A stretch of 64,000 nt of DNA, from positions 185,740 to 249,739 of the forward strand of contig NZ_CAOJCN010000002.1 of the NCBI RefSeq assembly GCF_948329515.1, read 5' to 3'. The position numbers were made by a program, and so were the translations under genes. The stretch comes from Cohnella rhizoplanae (lineage in GTDB: Bacteria; Bacillota; Bacilli; Paenibacillales; Paenibacillaceae). The notes under the pieces were generated by a model. It was given only the letters and a program-made list of their open reading frames with translations, was not told the DNA's origin and did no database searches. The stretch's first letter is position 1. Each line of letters opens with the position of its first letter. Below are positions 7,402 to 16,224 of the stretch, piece after piece.

Positions 7402-9177
7402 ATGACTTTTTCTTCGCTTCGTCCATTTCTGGAAATGCTGAGGCAGGAGGGCGACCTGGCCGTCATCGAGACGCCGGTCGACCCCGTGCTGGAGATTGCC
7501 GAGATACACCGCCGGGTCATCGATGCAGAGGGCCCGGCTTTGCTGTTCACGAATGTCAAAGGCGCCGCGTTCCCGGTCGTCACCAACCTGTTCGGCACAA
7601 GCCGCCGCGTCGACCGTGCCTTCGGACCGCGCCCCGAGCAGCTGGTGAACCGTCTGATCGGCGCGATGGATACGCTCATGCCGCCGACGCTGCCCGCGCT
7701 CTGGCGGGAGAAGGACATGCTGCTCGACCTGATGAAGGTCGGCATGAAGAAGGTATCGCAGGACGCCGCGCCCGTACTCGGCGTATCCAAGCGCGAGCGG
7801 CCGCTGGCAGGGCTGCCTGCGCTCACCTGCTGGCAGGAGGACGGGGGTCCGTTCATCACGCTGCCGCTCGTCTACACCGAATCCCCCGCGCACGGCAAGA
7901 AGCACAATCTAGGCATGTACCGGATGCAGGTGTACGACGATTCGACGACCGGCATGCACTGGCAGATCCACAAGGGCGGCGGCTTCCACTATCACGAGGC
8001 GGAGCAGTTGAACCGCGCTTTGCCCGTGTCCGTATTCCTCGGCGGCCCGCCCGCGCTCATCGCCTCGGCGATCGCGCCGGCGCCCGAAGGGCTGCCGGAG
8101 CTGCTGCTCACCTCGCTCATCCTGGGCGGCAAGCTGCCGATGGCCGAGGACCCGCTCGGCGGGCACCGCATCCCGGCAGAGGCAGAGTTCGCCATCAAGG
8201 GCAGCGTGCCGCCGCATCTGCGCCGTCCCGAGGGACCGTTCGGCGACCACTTCGGCTATTATTCGCTTACGCACGATTTTCCCGTGTTCAACGTCGACCA
8301 TGTCTGGCACCGCAAGGACGCGATCTACCCCGCGACCATCGTCGGCAAGCCGCGCCAGGAGGACTATTACCTGGGCGAGTTCCTGCAGCGGCTGCTGTCG
8401 CCCGCGTTCCCCATGGTCATGCCGGGCATCCGCAGCCTATGGACGTACGCCGAGACGGGTTTCCACGCGCTGGCGTCCGCCGTCGTCCGCGAGAGCTATT
8501 CGCGCGAGGCGCTCGGCACCGCCTTCAGCATCCTCGGGCAGGGCCAGCTGTCGCTGACCAAGTTCCTCATGCTGACGGACCGTCCGGTCGAGCTGGAGCA
8601 TTTCGGAGAGCTGCTGACCGCCGTGCTGGAGCGCTTCGATCCACTCAAGGACCTGTTCGTGTTCGACAATACGTCGCACGACACGCTGGACTATACCGGA
8701 CGCAGACTCAATCACGGCTCCAAAGCCGTCATGCTGGGCGTCGGCGATCCGATCCGCGAGCTGCCGCGCGAATATACGGGCGGCGACTTGCCCGGCATCG
8801 CGGACATCCGCGTGTTCGGCCCCGGCTGCCTCGTCGTGAGCGGGGACGCCTTCGAGCGCGCGCCGGAGCTGGCCGAGCGGCTGGCCGAGACCTTATCCGG
8901 GAGCGGCGACTGGCAGTGGCCGCTTATCGTTCTGGCGGACGACGCGAGTATCGCGGCCTCGGAGCGCCAGTTCCTGTGGACCGTGTTCACGCGGTTCAAT
9001 CCGGCGCACGACATGTACGCCAAGACGATCGCGAGCCGCCACCACATCGGCTACGGACTGCCGATCGTCATCGACGCGCGCATGAAGCCGGGGTATCCGG
9101 ACGAGCTGTTCCCGCGCGAGGACATCGTGAAGCTGGTGGACGACCGCTGGCGCGAGTACGGGATTCGCAAGCTTTAA
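7402..9177 (+). CDS. UbiD-family decarboxylase, candidate menaquinone-pathway enzyme
   Basis: A 591-residue UbiD-type decarboxylase, a family that uses prenylated FMN made by a UbiX partner. Family features are IETPVDPVLEIAEIHRRVI near the N-terminus, NLFGTSRRVDRAFG, the central MHWQIHKGGGFHY, EGPFGDHFGYYS and a conserved C-terminal domain. The length suits the ~600-residue members tied to futalosine-type menaquinone synthesis (MqnL). A MqnE-type enzyme is encoded at 29441-30544, which supports that role by context. No UbiX homologue is in the window. The gene starts 18 bases after ctaA behind GGAGG and is probably co-transcribed. The family is firm; the substrate is inferred. Confidence 0.82.
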   Translation: MTFSSLRPFLEMLRQEGDLAVIETPVDPVLEIAEIHRRVIDAEGPALLFTNVKGAAFPVVTNLFGTSRRVDRAFGPRPEQLVNRLIGAMDTLMPPTLPALWREKDMLLDLMKVGMKKVSQDAAPVLGVSKRERPLAGLPALTCWQEDGGPFITLPLVYTESPAHGKKHNLGMYRMQVYDDSTTGMHWQIHKGGGFHYHEAEQLNRALPVSVFLGGPPALIASAIAPAPEGLPELLLTSLILGGKLPMAEDPLGGHRIPAEAEFAIKGSVPPHLRRPEGPFGDHFGYYSLTHDFPVFNVDHVWHRKDAIYPATIVGKPRQEDYYLGEFLQRLLSPAFPMVMPGIRSLWTYAETGFHALASAVVRESYSREALGTAFSILGQGQLSLTKFLMLTDRPVELEHFGELLTAVLERFDPLKDLFVFDNTSHDTLDYTGRRLNHGSKAVMLGVGDPIRELPREYTGGDLPGIADIRVFGPGCLVVSGDAFERAPELAERLAETLSGSGDWQWPLIVLADDASIAASERQFLWTVFTRFNPAHDMYAKTIASRHHIGYGLPIVIDARMKPGYPDELFPREDIVKLVDDRWREYGIRKL

Positions 9178-9186
9178 CGGGTTCTA

Positions 9187-9227
9187 CGAAGCAAGGACGC
9201 AGCGACATTCGCTGCGTCCTTGCTTCG
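9187..9227. terminator. bidirectional terminator between convergent genes
   Basis: A near-perfect ~18-pair stem (GCAAGGACGCAGCGA / TCGCTGCGTCCTTGC core) with a short loop. It has T-rich sequence on the right and A-containing sequence on the left, so it can serve both the UbiD gene and the leftward response regulator. Confidence 0.8.
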
Positions 9228-9236
9228 TTTATTTGA

Positions 9237-10826
9237 TTATTTCTTCGTATCGTCCTGGATCGCTTCGGCAGGCGAGCGCCCGATGCGCAAGCTCTTGAAT
9301 TCAGTAGGCGTAAGTCCGGTCGCCTGCTTGAATACCTTGCTGAAGTAGTATTGGTTCGGATATCCTGCCATCGCCGCGATCTCCCGGAACTTGAGGTCGG
9401 AGGGATCTTCGATGAGCCGCTTGGCCAGATCGATGCGAAGCTGCGTCAGGTATTCGATCGGCGAGAGGCCTTTGGCTTTTTTGAATTCCCTGCTTAGAAA
9501 AGAGACGTTGAGATTGACGAAATCGGCCGCGTCGGCCACCGTGATTTCTTCGGACAGATGGTTTATGAAGTAGGCCTCCGCTTTGTCAATGAGCTGCCCG
9601 ATCGAGCCGTCGGACAGCGCGGCGTCGGACGCCGAAGGGAAGAAGTTCTCGAAGAGGGCGGTTAGATGCCGGAAAAGAGACGGATAATCGACCGACGAGG
9701 CGAAGATCTCGTCCAGCTCCCACTTTAGCTCGGCGTCCGCAATCCCTTCGGCCGGCGCAGTCTGCCGGACATCGTACGCGAGGCGGGAGAGGCTCGCCTC
9801 CACCATGCTCTGCGTGTATCGCTGAGTCTCGCAGCGCCGAAGACAATCCTCGACCGCTTGCATAAACGCATCTTTACGGCCCGACTTCAGGTAAGCGGCC
9901 AGCTTGTGTTTGTCGTAGATTTTGTAGGGGGCGAGGGACGCGTACGGCGAGGTATCCTCGTCCAAGATGATGAGGCTCGAGCGTCCGAATTCGGCATGCC
10001 TGTCGAGCGCCGCTCGCGCAGACAAGTAGGCTGACCGCAGCGCCTCGGGATATTCGACGCGCGGATGGACCGAGACCGCGAGGCGGCATGCGGTTCCCTC
10101 ATAACGAGACAACAGCGCCTCATAGACGGAACGGTACGGGATCGGATCGCCTGTCGTACTGCCGAATACGATGATGGTCTCGTCCATGCCCTCGCCATCC
10201 AACGCCCTGGCCGCGACATTGCCGGCCAGTAACCGGGCGAGCAGCGCGTCCAAGTCGTCCAACTCTTCCTGCCCGCGATCGGGCTGCGTCGCGGAGCCGG
10301 ACTTGGAACTGCGCGGCAGCAGCCTGGACAGCGACCCCGCGCATACGACCATCAGCGACCATTGGCGCTGATGGTCGTATGCGGCCGCCTGTCTCGCGGG
10401 GCGACCTCTCAACAGATCGCCCCACCGTCTCCTCTCCGATTCGATATGCGCCGCGCGAAGCTTGGGGACGACCTTGCTCAAGATCGCGTCGATCGCAGGC
10501 TGCGTCACCGGTTTTAGCAGAAAGTCGTTAGCGCCGAGCCGGATCGCCTCGCGCGCGTACTCGAATTCGCCGTAGCCGCTGATGATGACGAATACCGTGC
10601 CGGGCAGTATTTCTTTGAGCTCGGAGATCAGCCGCAGGCCGTCCATGCCGGGCATCCGGATATCCGTGAATACGATCTGCGGGCGAACTCTGCGGCACAT
10701 CGCCAGCGCGGATAGGCCATCCGCGGCCTCTCCCGCGACGACGACGTCGGGAGCGAACCCCTCGATCTTCCGCACGATGCTGCGCAGGATCGGATGCTTG
10801 TCCTCCGCGACGACCACTTGAATCAT
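9237..10826 (-). CDS. YesN-type response regulator with AraC-family DNA-binding domain
   Basis: Cytoplasmic transcription regulator of 529 residues. The receiver domain (1-125) has acidic residues E8/D9, phosphoacceptor D55 in IVFTDIRMPG and K107 in FLLKPV. The middle region is a variable linker. The C-terminal ~100 residues hold two helix-turn-helix motifs of the AraC/XylS type (VNLNVSFLSREFKKAKGLS and FREIAAMAGYPNQYYFSKVF). The start codon overlaps the stop of the histidine kinase gene (ATGA), so the two form one unit. Such pairs usually activate an adjacent sugar ABC transporter, here the divergent operon from 12833. Confidence 0.92.
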   Translation of the reverse strand: MIQVVVAEDKHPILRSIVRKIEGFAPDVVVAGEAADGLSALAMCRRVRPQIVFTDIRMPGMDGLRLISELKEILPGTVFVIISGYGEFEYAREAIRLGANDFLLKPVTQPAIDAILSKVVPKLRAAHIESERRRWGDLLRGRPARQAAAYDHQRQWSLMVVCAGSLSRLLPRSSKSGSATQPDRGQEELDDLDALLARLLAGNVAARALDGEGMDETIIVFGSTTGDPIPYRSVYEALLSRYEGTACRLAVSVHPRVEYPEALRSAYLSARAALDRHAEFGRSSLIILDEDTSPYASLAPYKIYDKHKLAAYLKSGRKDAFMQAVEDCLRRCETQRYTQSMVEASLSRLAYDVRQTAPAEGIADAELKWELDEIFASSVDYPSLFRHLTALFENFFPSASDAALSDGSIGQLIDKAEAYFINHLSEEITVADAADFVNLNVSFLSREFKKAKGLSPIEYLTQLRIDLAKRLIEDPSDLKFREIAAMAGYPNQYYFSKVFKQATGLTPTEFKSLRIGRSPAEAIQDDTKK

Positions 10827-12664
10827 GACGATCTGTCCTCCTCGTGATTAGGCTTGCCTACCCCGAAGCAGATCCGGCTGCCGCCATCCCCGCGGTTGGA
10901 CGCTTGAAAATAGAATTCGTCTCCAAAATGAATAACGAGCCGTACGAATGTGTTCAGGATGCCGAGACCGGATATTCGCAGGTTCGTAATCAGCTTGCCG
11001 TTCGTCAGGTTCGAGCGGTATTCGTACAGTTTGCTCTCCAGCTCCGCCAAGGCAGCGGGCTCGAAGCCCGCTCCGTCGTCCTCGATGGCGAGCTCCCAGT
11101 CGTCCGGCGCCCCGTACCTGCCGGAGATCCGGATATGCCAAGGCGGGAGCCGCTTGTCGAAGCCGTGATCGATCGCATTCTCGACGAAGGGCTGCAGCGA
11201 GAGCTTGGGAATGCGCAGCGATCCCATCGCCGCTGGCACGTCCATATCATAGAACAAACTATCGTCGTAATGAAGCCTCATCAAGTCCAGGAAAAGGGCG
11301 GAATATTGAAGCTCGTCCGCCAGCGGGACGTCCGCGTCCGCGGAGGAAGCGCTGTAGCGCATCATCTCCGCGAGACGGCAGCACATGTCGGCGGCGATCA
11401 GCGCGTCGGATTCCTCGCAATGGACGGCGATGACGTTCAGCGTGTTAAAGAGGAAATGCGGATTGATCTGCGCCTGCAGCGCCAGATAGTTGGCCTCGGC
11501 CTCCCGGATCCGAGACTCGTATTCCGTGTTAATAGACTGCTTGAGCTTCCCTACCATATTCTCGAACGAGCGGTTGAGCAAGATTAATTCATCGTATTCG
11601 TACCGCTCCGGATACGCTTGCTGGAACGACAGATTGTCGAGGGATACCGACCTCACGGTCCGCGTGAGCTTCCTTAGCGGCTTCGTCAGGAGGCGAAGCA
11701 CCAGGTAGTAGACGATCAGGACGCCGAGAAAGGTGAACAAACCGACAACGAACAACAGCGTGCGGTAGCGGGCCAGATTGCGGCTGAGCGACAGACCGTC
11801 GTCGACGACGACGGTCGTCCACCCTAGGTATGCCGACTTGTAGGTGCTGACCAAGGTCGGCCGTCCATCTAGCCGCAACTCCTCCGCGGGGTCGGTTCCC
11901 GTGCGCAGCCTGTCGGTTATGGCGCCGGTCAACTCGGCACGGCGGTCATCCGCTCCGGCAAGCGCAGGGTAGATCTGCGAACCCTCTGCATCGAAGATCA
12001 GCACCTGCTTGCCCGTCTGCTCGCGGTCGATGGCAGCGATCTCCGCGATGCTGGCGTAGGGCAGCTGGATCTCGACCATCCCGAAGTCGGTGAAGTAGGG
12101 CGTACTGAACTTGCGTACGACGGAGATGACGTCGCCGGGTTCCGTGGACCACGGATCGGCGTGCGGCGGGAGCGCCGCGAACAGCTTGTCCCTGCCGAAC
12201 AGCGCGGACAGGGACGCGGGATCCGAATACACGGAAGGAATATCGCGCTGCAGATGCTCGTTGCGGAAGTAAGAGAAGTATATGTTTTTATCCGGCACGA
12301 ATACGATCACCCGGTAGAGATCGCTGACCACATTATAGATGGCATTCAGATTGTGGGCGAGATTGGCCTGCGATATGTAATTCTCGAGCGTATTATCGGG
12401 ACTCGAGCCGCTCAGCTCGACCATGACGTTCAGATTGTCCTGATTGTTCGTGAAGCCGAGCGCCGCATAGTCGATTTGCTTGTACAGCGTATCGACCTGG
12501 TCGGATATTTTCTGCGTCGTCGGAGCGAGACCCGCAAGCTCGGTCCGTACGAGCGTCGATCTCATATAGGCATACAGATAGCTGATGGACGACAGCAGGA
12601 TCAGGAAAAAGACGATCATGATCGTCAGAATCAGCTTGTTCTGGAATCCCAGTCTTCTGAACAC
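10823..12664 (-). CDS. YesM-type sensor histidine kinase
   Basis: Membrane sensor of 613 residues. A transmembrane helix at ~12-32, an extracytoplasmic Cache-like region of ~260 residues and a second helix near 300-320 are followed by a HAMP-like segment. The His_kinase domain has its phosphoacceptor in INPHFLFNTL (H403), and the ATPase domain shows PFVENAIDHGF and DDGAGF. GTG 12664 is used because GGAGG lies 7 bases upstream. It is the partner of the response regulator that follows. The ligand is probably an oligosaccharide or a binding-protein complex from the divergent GH98 locus, inferred from position only. Confidence 0.92.
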   Translation of the reverse strand: MFRRLGFQNKLILTIMIVFFLILLSSISYLYAYMRSTLVRTELAGLAPTTQKISDQVDTLYKQIDYAALGFTNNQDNLNVMVELSGSSPDNTLENYISQANLAHNLNAIYNVVSDLYRVIVFVPDKNIYFSYFRNEHLQRDIPSVYSDPASLSALFGRDKLFAALPPHADPWSTEPGDVISVVRKFSTPYFTDFGMVEIQLPYASIAEIAAIDREQTGKQVLIFDAEGSQIYPALAGADDRRAELTGAITDRLRTGTDPAEELRLDGRPTLVSTYKSAYLGWTTVVVDDGLSLSRNLARYRTLLFVVGLFTFLGVLIVYYLVLRLLTKPLRKLTRTVRSVSLDNLSFQQAYPERYEYDELILLNRSFENMVGKLKQSINTEYESRIREAEANYLALQAQINPHFLFNTLNVIAVHCEESDALIAADMCCRLAEMMRYSASSADADVPLADELQYSALFLDLMRLHYDDSLFYDMDVPAAMGSLRIPKLSLQPFVENAIDHGFDKRLPPWHIRISGRYGAPDDWELAIEDDGAGFEPAALAELESKLYEYRSNLTNGKLITNLRISGLGILNTFVRLVIHFGDEFYFQASNRGDGGSRICFGVGKPNHEEDRSS

Positions 12665-12760
12665 GAGGACGCCTCCGTTCGCTGGCGCTCAGACGGCCGC
12701 ACAGTGATTATAATCATAAAAGTATAAAGCAACCAGTCATAAATCTTCATTTTCTGCCCG

Positions 12761-12787
12761 GTTGAATCCGGTTACAGTTAATTCAAC
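12761..12787. promoter_or_regulatory. inverted repeat in the divergent regulator/transporter region
   Basis: GTTGAAT at 12761-12767 and ATTCAAC at 12781-12787 form a perfect 7-base inverted repeat with a 13-base gap, in the 168-base region between the kinase and binding-protein genes. It is a possible regulator site. No convincing -35/-10 pair was found nearby. Confidence 0.3.
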
Positions 12788-12832
12788 GGTTGCGAACGTA
12801 CATCGGAACCGAACGATCAGAGGGGGATTCGC

Positions 12833-14197
12833 ATGAATTCTGCAATTCGAAAGTCAGGGGCCATCGCGGCCGCCAGCGCGCTGATGCTCGCGCTGGCAGC
12901 TTGCGGCTCGAACAATAACGAAGGCGCTAGCGCGTCGTCCGAAGCTACAGCGTCGGCAACGGCCTCGGCGTTGGCATCGGCGACGGCTTCGTCCGAGCCT
13001 ACTGCCAAGCCGGATCCGGTGACGGTCAGCTATATCGCCGCGGCCAGCCAGCTGAACTACGGCGGAATCAAGGACCTCATCGCCAAGTGGGAGGCCCAGA
13101 CGGGCAACAAGGTCGACATCCAAGCGATTCAGGACGATCAATACGACAACCTGGTCAAGGCCAAGCTGTCGGGCGGCGGGGACATCGATATCTTCTTCGG
13201 CGCTTACGCCAAGTATGACGTACCGAACCAACTGCTCGAGATCTCGGGCGAACCGTTCGAATCCAGGCTCAACGATATCGCCCTTGCTTCCATGAAGTAC
13301 GCGGACGGCAAGATCTACGGCTTTCCTTCTCCGATGGCGCTGAGTTCGTGGGGAGCCTTTTATAACAAAAAAGTATTCGCCGACCTGGGGTTGACGCCTC
13401 CGAAGACGTTGGACGAGCTGAACCAAACGCTCGAGAAGATCAAGACAGCCGACAAGACGCCGATTTACTTCGCGGCCAAGGACGGCTGGACGATGCTGCA
13501 GCACCGCAATGGCGTGAACGGCGTCATCGGCGGAGAGGACCCGACCATCTGGGACAAGCTGAACAACAACCAAATCGGCTGGAAGGACATCCCGGGCTTT
13601 CTCGAACAGTACAAGCAAGTCGAGGAATGGTCGAAGAAAGGCTACCTGAACAAGGATCTGCTGACGGCCACCTACGAAAAACAGCAACAAATGCTTGTCA
13701 AAGGCGATGCGGCGATCATCTTCCAGGGCGCTTTCGTCGTGCCGGAGCTGCTCAAGATCGACCCGGCCGCAGAGATCGGATTTTTCCCGCTGCCTAATAC
13801 GGACGGCAGCCAGACGATTGCGCTCACCGGCGCTACGCAGGTTTACATCGCCAAGAACAGCAAGCATGCCGAAGCATCCAAGGATCTGCTCCGTTTCCTG
13901 TCCGACCAGGCGCAGGTGCAGTCTTACCTCGAGATCTCGCCGGGAGTCAGCGCGTTCAAGGACGTCGACGTATCCGACAAGATGCCGGAGTCGTTGAAAG
14001 AGATTCAGAATATCGTCAACTCGGGCAAGCTGTCCCGTCACGGCGACGAAGCTTATATCGTCCCGCTGCCTTATGACGATATGGTCGCTGCCTATTCCGA
14101 GCTGCTGGCCGGCAAGATCACGGCCGAAGAGTTCGTAAAGAAGAACGATGACATGTTCCGGAAGAACGCCAAGATCGCGAAAATTCCCGGCTTCTAA
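12833..14197 (+). CDS. ABC transporter sugar-binding lipoprotein (CUT1, family 1)
   Basis: Extracellular solute-binding protein of 454 residues, anchored by the lipobox ALAACG at about residues 19-24. A Ser/Ala/Thr-rich linker follows, typical of Gram-positive binding lipoproteins. The mature part has the type-1 sugar-binding layout: GGIKDLIAKWEAQTGNKVD, then GGDIDIFFG, then ALSSWGAFYNKKVFADLGLT and a late TGATQVYIAKNSKHAEASKD. AGGGGG precedes ATG 12833. It heads the operon with two permeases and two GH98 enzymes, so it probably captures an oligosaccharide released by them. Divergent YesM/YesN genes are the likely regulators. Confidence 0.92.
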   Translation: MNSAIRKSGAIAAASALMLALAACGSNNNEGASASSEATASATASALASATASSEPTAKPDPVTVSYIAAASQLNYGGIKDLIAKWEAQTGNKVDIQAIQDDQYDNLVKAKLSGGGDIDIFFGAYAKYDVPNQLLEISGEPFESRLNDIALASMKYADGKIYGFPSPMALSSWGAFYNKKVFADLGLTPPKTLDELNQTLEKIKTADKTPIYFAAKDGWTMLQHRNGVNGVIGGEDPTIWDKLNNNQIGWKDIPGFLEQYKQVEEWSKKGYLNKDLLTATYEKQQQMLVKGDAAIIFQGAFVVPELLKIDPAAEIGFFPLPNTDGSQTIALTGATQVYIAKNSKHAEASKDLLRFLSDQAQVQSYLEISPGVSAFKDVDVSDKMPESLKEIQNIVNSGKLSRHGDEAYIVPLPYDDMVAAYSELLAGKITAEEFVKKNDDMFRKNAKIAKIPGF

Positions 14198-14238
14198 GCG
14201 AATCGAACGCGAACGGACGCAGCCAGAGAAAAAGAAAC

Positions 14239-14266
14239 GGCGCCTGCCGTAAAACCGGCAGGCGCC
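14239..14266 (+). promoter_or_regulatory. intercistronic hairpin between binding-protein and permease genes
   Basis: GGCGCCTGCCG and CGGCAGGCGCC form a perfect 11-pair stem with loop TAAAAC. No T-run follows, so it is better read as an RNA-stabilising or attenuating hairpin that raises binding protein over permease than as a full terminator. Confidence 0.6.
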
Positions 14267-14296
14267 CTTCCAAGCGAGAGGGATGGAGGAAGCCTC

Positions 14297-15178
14297 ATGC
14301 ATCACGCCTATAAAAAAACGTATTACCCGGTCTATTATCTAATCCCGATCTTACTGATTTTTACGGTGTTCTATTTGTCCCCCGCCTTGCTCGGCCTTCT
14401 GTATTCGCTGACCGACGCGAGCATCAAGACCTCGGGCATACGCTTCGTAGGCCTGGAGAATTACAGGTTGTTGTTCAGCGACGGCGGCGCGTTTTTCGTC
14501 AGCATCTGGAACCAATTTAAATTCGCCATTCTCGACGCGCTGGGCAAGACGGCCATCGGGCTGCTCCTGGCGCTTCTGCTTAATAGAAAGTTTAGAGGCA
14601 ATCACTTTTTGCGGGCGATGATCTACGTGCCGATCATGTTCGGCACGATTATGATCGCGATTATTTTCAATTATATCTTGAGCTACGACGGCTTCCTGAA
14701 CAACTTGCTGAGCGGGATCGGACTCAGCGCGCTCACCCGGGACTGGCTGGGGAGCTTCGAGCTGGCGATGTACTCGGTCATCGCCGTTGATATATGGGTG
14801 GGCGTCGGCTGGTCGATGCTGCTCATCCTCGCCGCGCTCCAGTCCGTGCAGAAGGAACTGATCGAATGCGCGGAGATCGACGGCGCTACGCCGCTGGCGA
14901 GATTCTTCCATATCACGCTGCCCAGCATCGCCGGCACGCTCAATCTGAGCTTCCTGCTCTCGATCATCTCGGGCCTCAAAGCCTTCGATATCATCTACGC
15001 GATGACCCGCGGCGGTCCTGGACACGCCACTGAAGTCATGTCGACCTTCCTCGTCAAATCGATGTCGGCGGGATCGATCGGTTATCCCGCTGCGATCAGC
15101 GTACTTCAATTCATCGTGATCACGACGGCGGCCATGATAATCAGCTACTTCTCGAACCGAAGGGAGTCTGCATCGTGA
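14297..15178 (+). CDS. CUT1 sugar ABC transporter permease (UgpA/LacF-like)
   Basis: Integral membrane permease of 293 residues with six predicted membrane segments. The cytoplasmic EAA loop that contacts the ATPase is seen as ECAEIDGATPLARFFHITLP. GGAGG precedes ATG 14297. It pairs with the next permease, whose GTG start overlaps this stop codon. No ATPase gene is in the cluster, as is usual for Bacillales CUT1 systems that share an MsmX-type ATPase. Confidence 0.9.
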   Translation: MHHAYKKTYYPVYYLIPILLIFTVFYLSPALLGLLYSLTDASIKTSGIRFVGLENYRLLFSDGGAFFVSIWNQFKFAILDALGKTAIGLLLALLLNRKFRGNHFLRAMIYVPIMFGTIMIAIIFNYILSYDGFLNNLLSGIGLSALTRDWLGSFELAMYSVIAVDIWVGVGWSMLLILAALQSVQKELIECAEIDGATPLARFFHITLPSIAGTLNLSFLLSIISGLKAFDIIYAMTRGGPGHATEVMSTFLVKSMSAGSIGYPAAISVLQFIVITTAAMIISYFSNRRESAS

Positions 15179-15999
15179 GCGCAGCTTCCAGGATGTTCAA
15201 ATCATTGACATACTTAGCCGCCTTGATCGTCTTTCTGATCTATGCCATTCCTTTCGCGCTGATATTGATTACTTCGCTTAAGGACGAGCAGCAATCGAAG
15301 ATCATGAATTTCGCGCTGCCCGATCAACTGCGCTTCGAAAACTACTTAACCGTTTTCGAGCAGGGCGACATCTGGCGCGGCTTTTCCAACGGAATGTTCG
15401 TATCCGTGACCGTAACGCTGCTGACAGTGCTGCTGTGCGCGTTTTCCGCATTCATCATCCAGCGCCGCCGTACGGCTTTCACGAGATTCGCCTATCAATT
15501 TTTGCTCGCGGGCATGGTAGCTCCATTCTCCTTCATTCCCGCGATTAAGCTGCTTCAAACGCTGCATATGGGCAACAACTTCTCGGGTCTGATCATGGTC
15601 GATTTAGCCGGACAAATCCCCTTCACCATCCTGATCTACTACAGCTTCGTACAGGGCATCCCCAAAGAGATGGACGAAGCTGCCGTCGTAGACGGCTGCG
15701 GGCCGATGCGCATGTTTTTCCGCATTATTTTCCCGTTGCTGATGCCCGTCGTCTCGACGAATGTCGTTCTGACATTCACCGCGATCTGGAACGACTTCGG
15801 CAACGTCCTGTTCCTCGTACCCAAGACCGCCATGTGGACCATGCCGATGGGCGTGTTCAACTTCCAGCAGCTTTACACGTACAACTACGGACTGGTATGC
15901 GCGTATATCGCAGTCGCGCTGCTTCCGGTACTAGTCATTTATCTGGCCGGCCAGAAATATATCATCTCGGGCATGACGGCCGGCGCGGTCAAGGGCTGA
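15175..15999 (+). CDS. CUT1 sugar ABC transporter permease (UgpE/MalG-like)
   Basis: Second permease, 274 residues, six membrane segments. The EAA loop reads MDEAAVVDGCGPMRMFFRII. The GTG start overlaps the upstream stop by four bases (GTGA), implying coupled translation. It forms the heterodimeric channel with the preceding permease. A hairpin and a catabolite-type site lie between it and the first GH98 gene. Confidence 0.9.
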   Translation: MSAASRMFKSLTYLAALIVFLIYAIPFALILITSLKDEQQSKIMNFALPDQLRFENYLTVFEQGDIWRGFSNGMFVSVTVTLLTVLLCAFSAFIIQRRRTAFTRFAYQFLLAGMVAPFSFIPAIKLLQTLHMGNNFSGLIMVDLAGQIPFTILIYYSFVQGIPKEMDEAAVVDGCGPMRMFFRIIFPLLMPVVSTNVVLTFTAIWNDFGNVLFLVPKTAMWTMPMGVFNFQQLYTYNYGLVCAYIAVALLPVLVIYLAGQKYIISGMTAGAVKG

Positions 16000-16058
16000 T
16001 TGAATTCGCTGCGCCGGAGCGCCGTCGCGTACGATCCGCAGCGGCAGCGGCTTCGATG

Positions 16059-16095
16059 CATGCGAGCAGAATGCCATGTGCAATCTGCTCGCATG
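16059..16095 (+). terminator. hairpin after the permease genes (possible attenuator)
   Basis: CATGCGAGCAGA and TCTGCTCGCATG form a perfect 12-pair stem with a 13-base loop. There is no T-run, so it may partially terminate or protect the upstream mRNA 3' end. Confidence 0.45.
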
Positions 16096-16132
16096 TGAAG
16101 GCAGCCGCGATGGCGTTCGGATGTCAGATATA

Positions 16133-16146
16133 TGTAAGCGCTTCAT
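16133..16146. promoter_or_regulatory. cre/LacI-type half-conserved site upstream of the GH98 genes
   Basis: TGTAAGCGCTTCAT matches the first ten positions of the cre consensus TGWAANCGNT, but the right end diverges. It may be a CcpA or local LacI-family site. Confidence 0.35.
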
Positions 16147-16157
16147 TTATGCATTCT

Positions 16158-16170
16158 GAAAGGAGGTGAG
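16158..16170 (+). promoter_or_regulatory. extended Shine-Dalgarno without a start codon (STAB-SD candidate)
   Basis: GAAAGGAGGTGA is a 12-base perfect complement of the 16S rRNA 3' end. No usable start codon follows at normal spacing; the GH98 start at 16225 has its own AGGAG. It resembles the 5' mRNA-stabilising STAB-SD of cry3A-type leaders. Confidence 0.45.
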
Positions 16171-16224
16171 TTCAAGCAAGCGGGAAAACAAAGGCGTGAT
16201 CAAGATCAAAAGGAGATGAAGAAA

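Noticed and set aside
6819..9236. 805-codon plus-strand frame across ctaA and the UbiD gene
   Set aside because: Arg/Ala-rich shadow of two well-supported genes in another frame.
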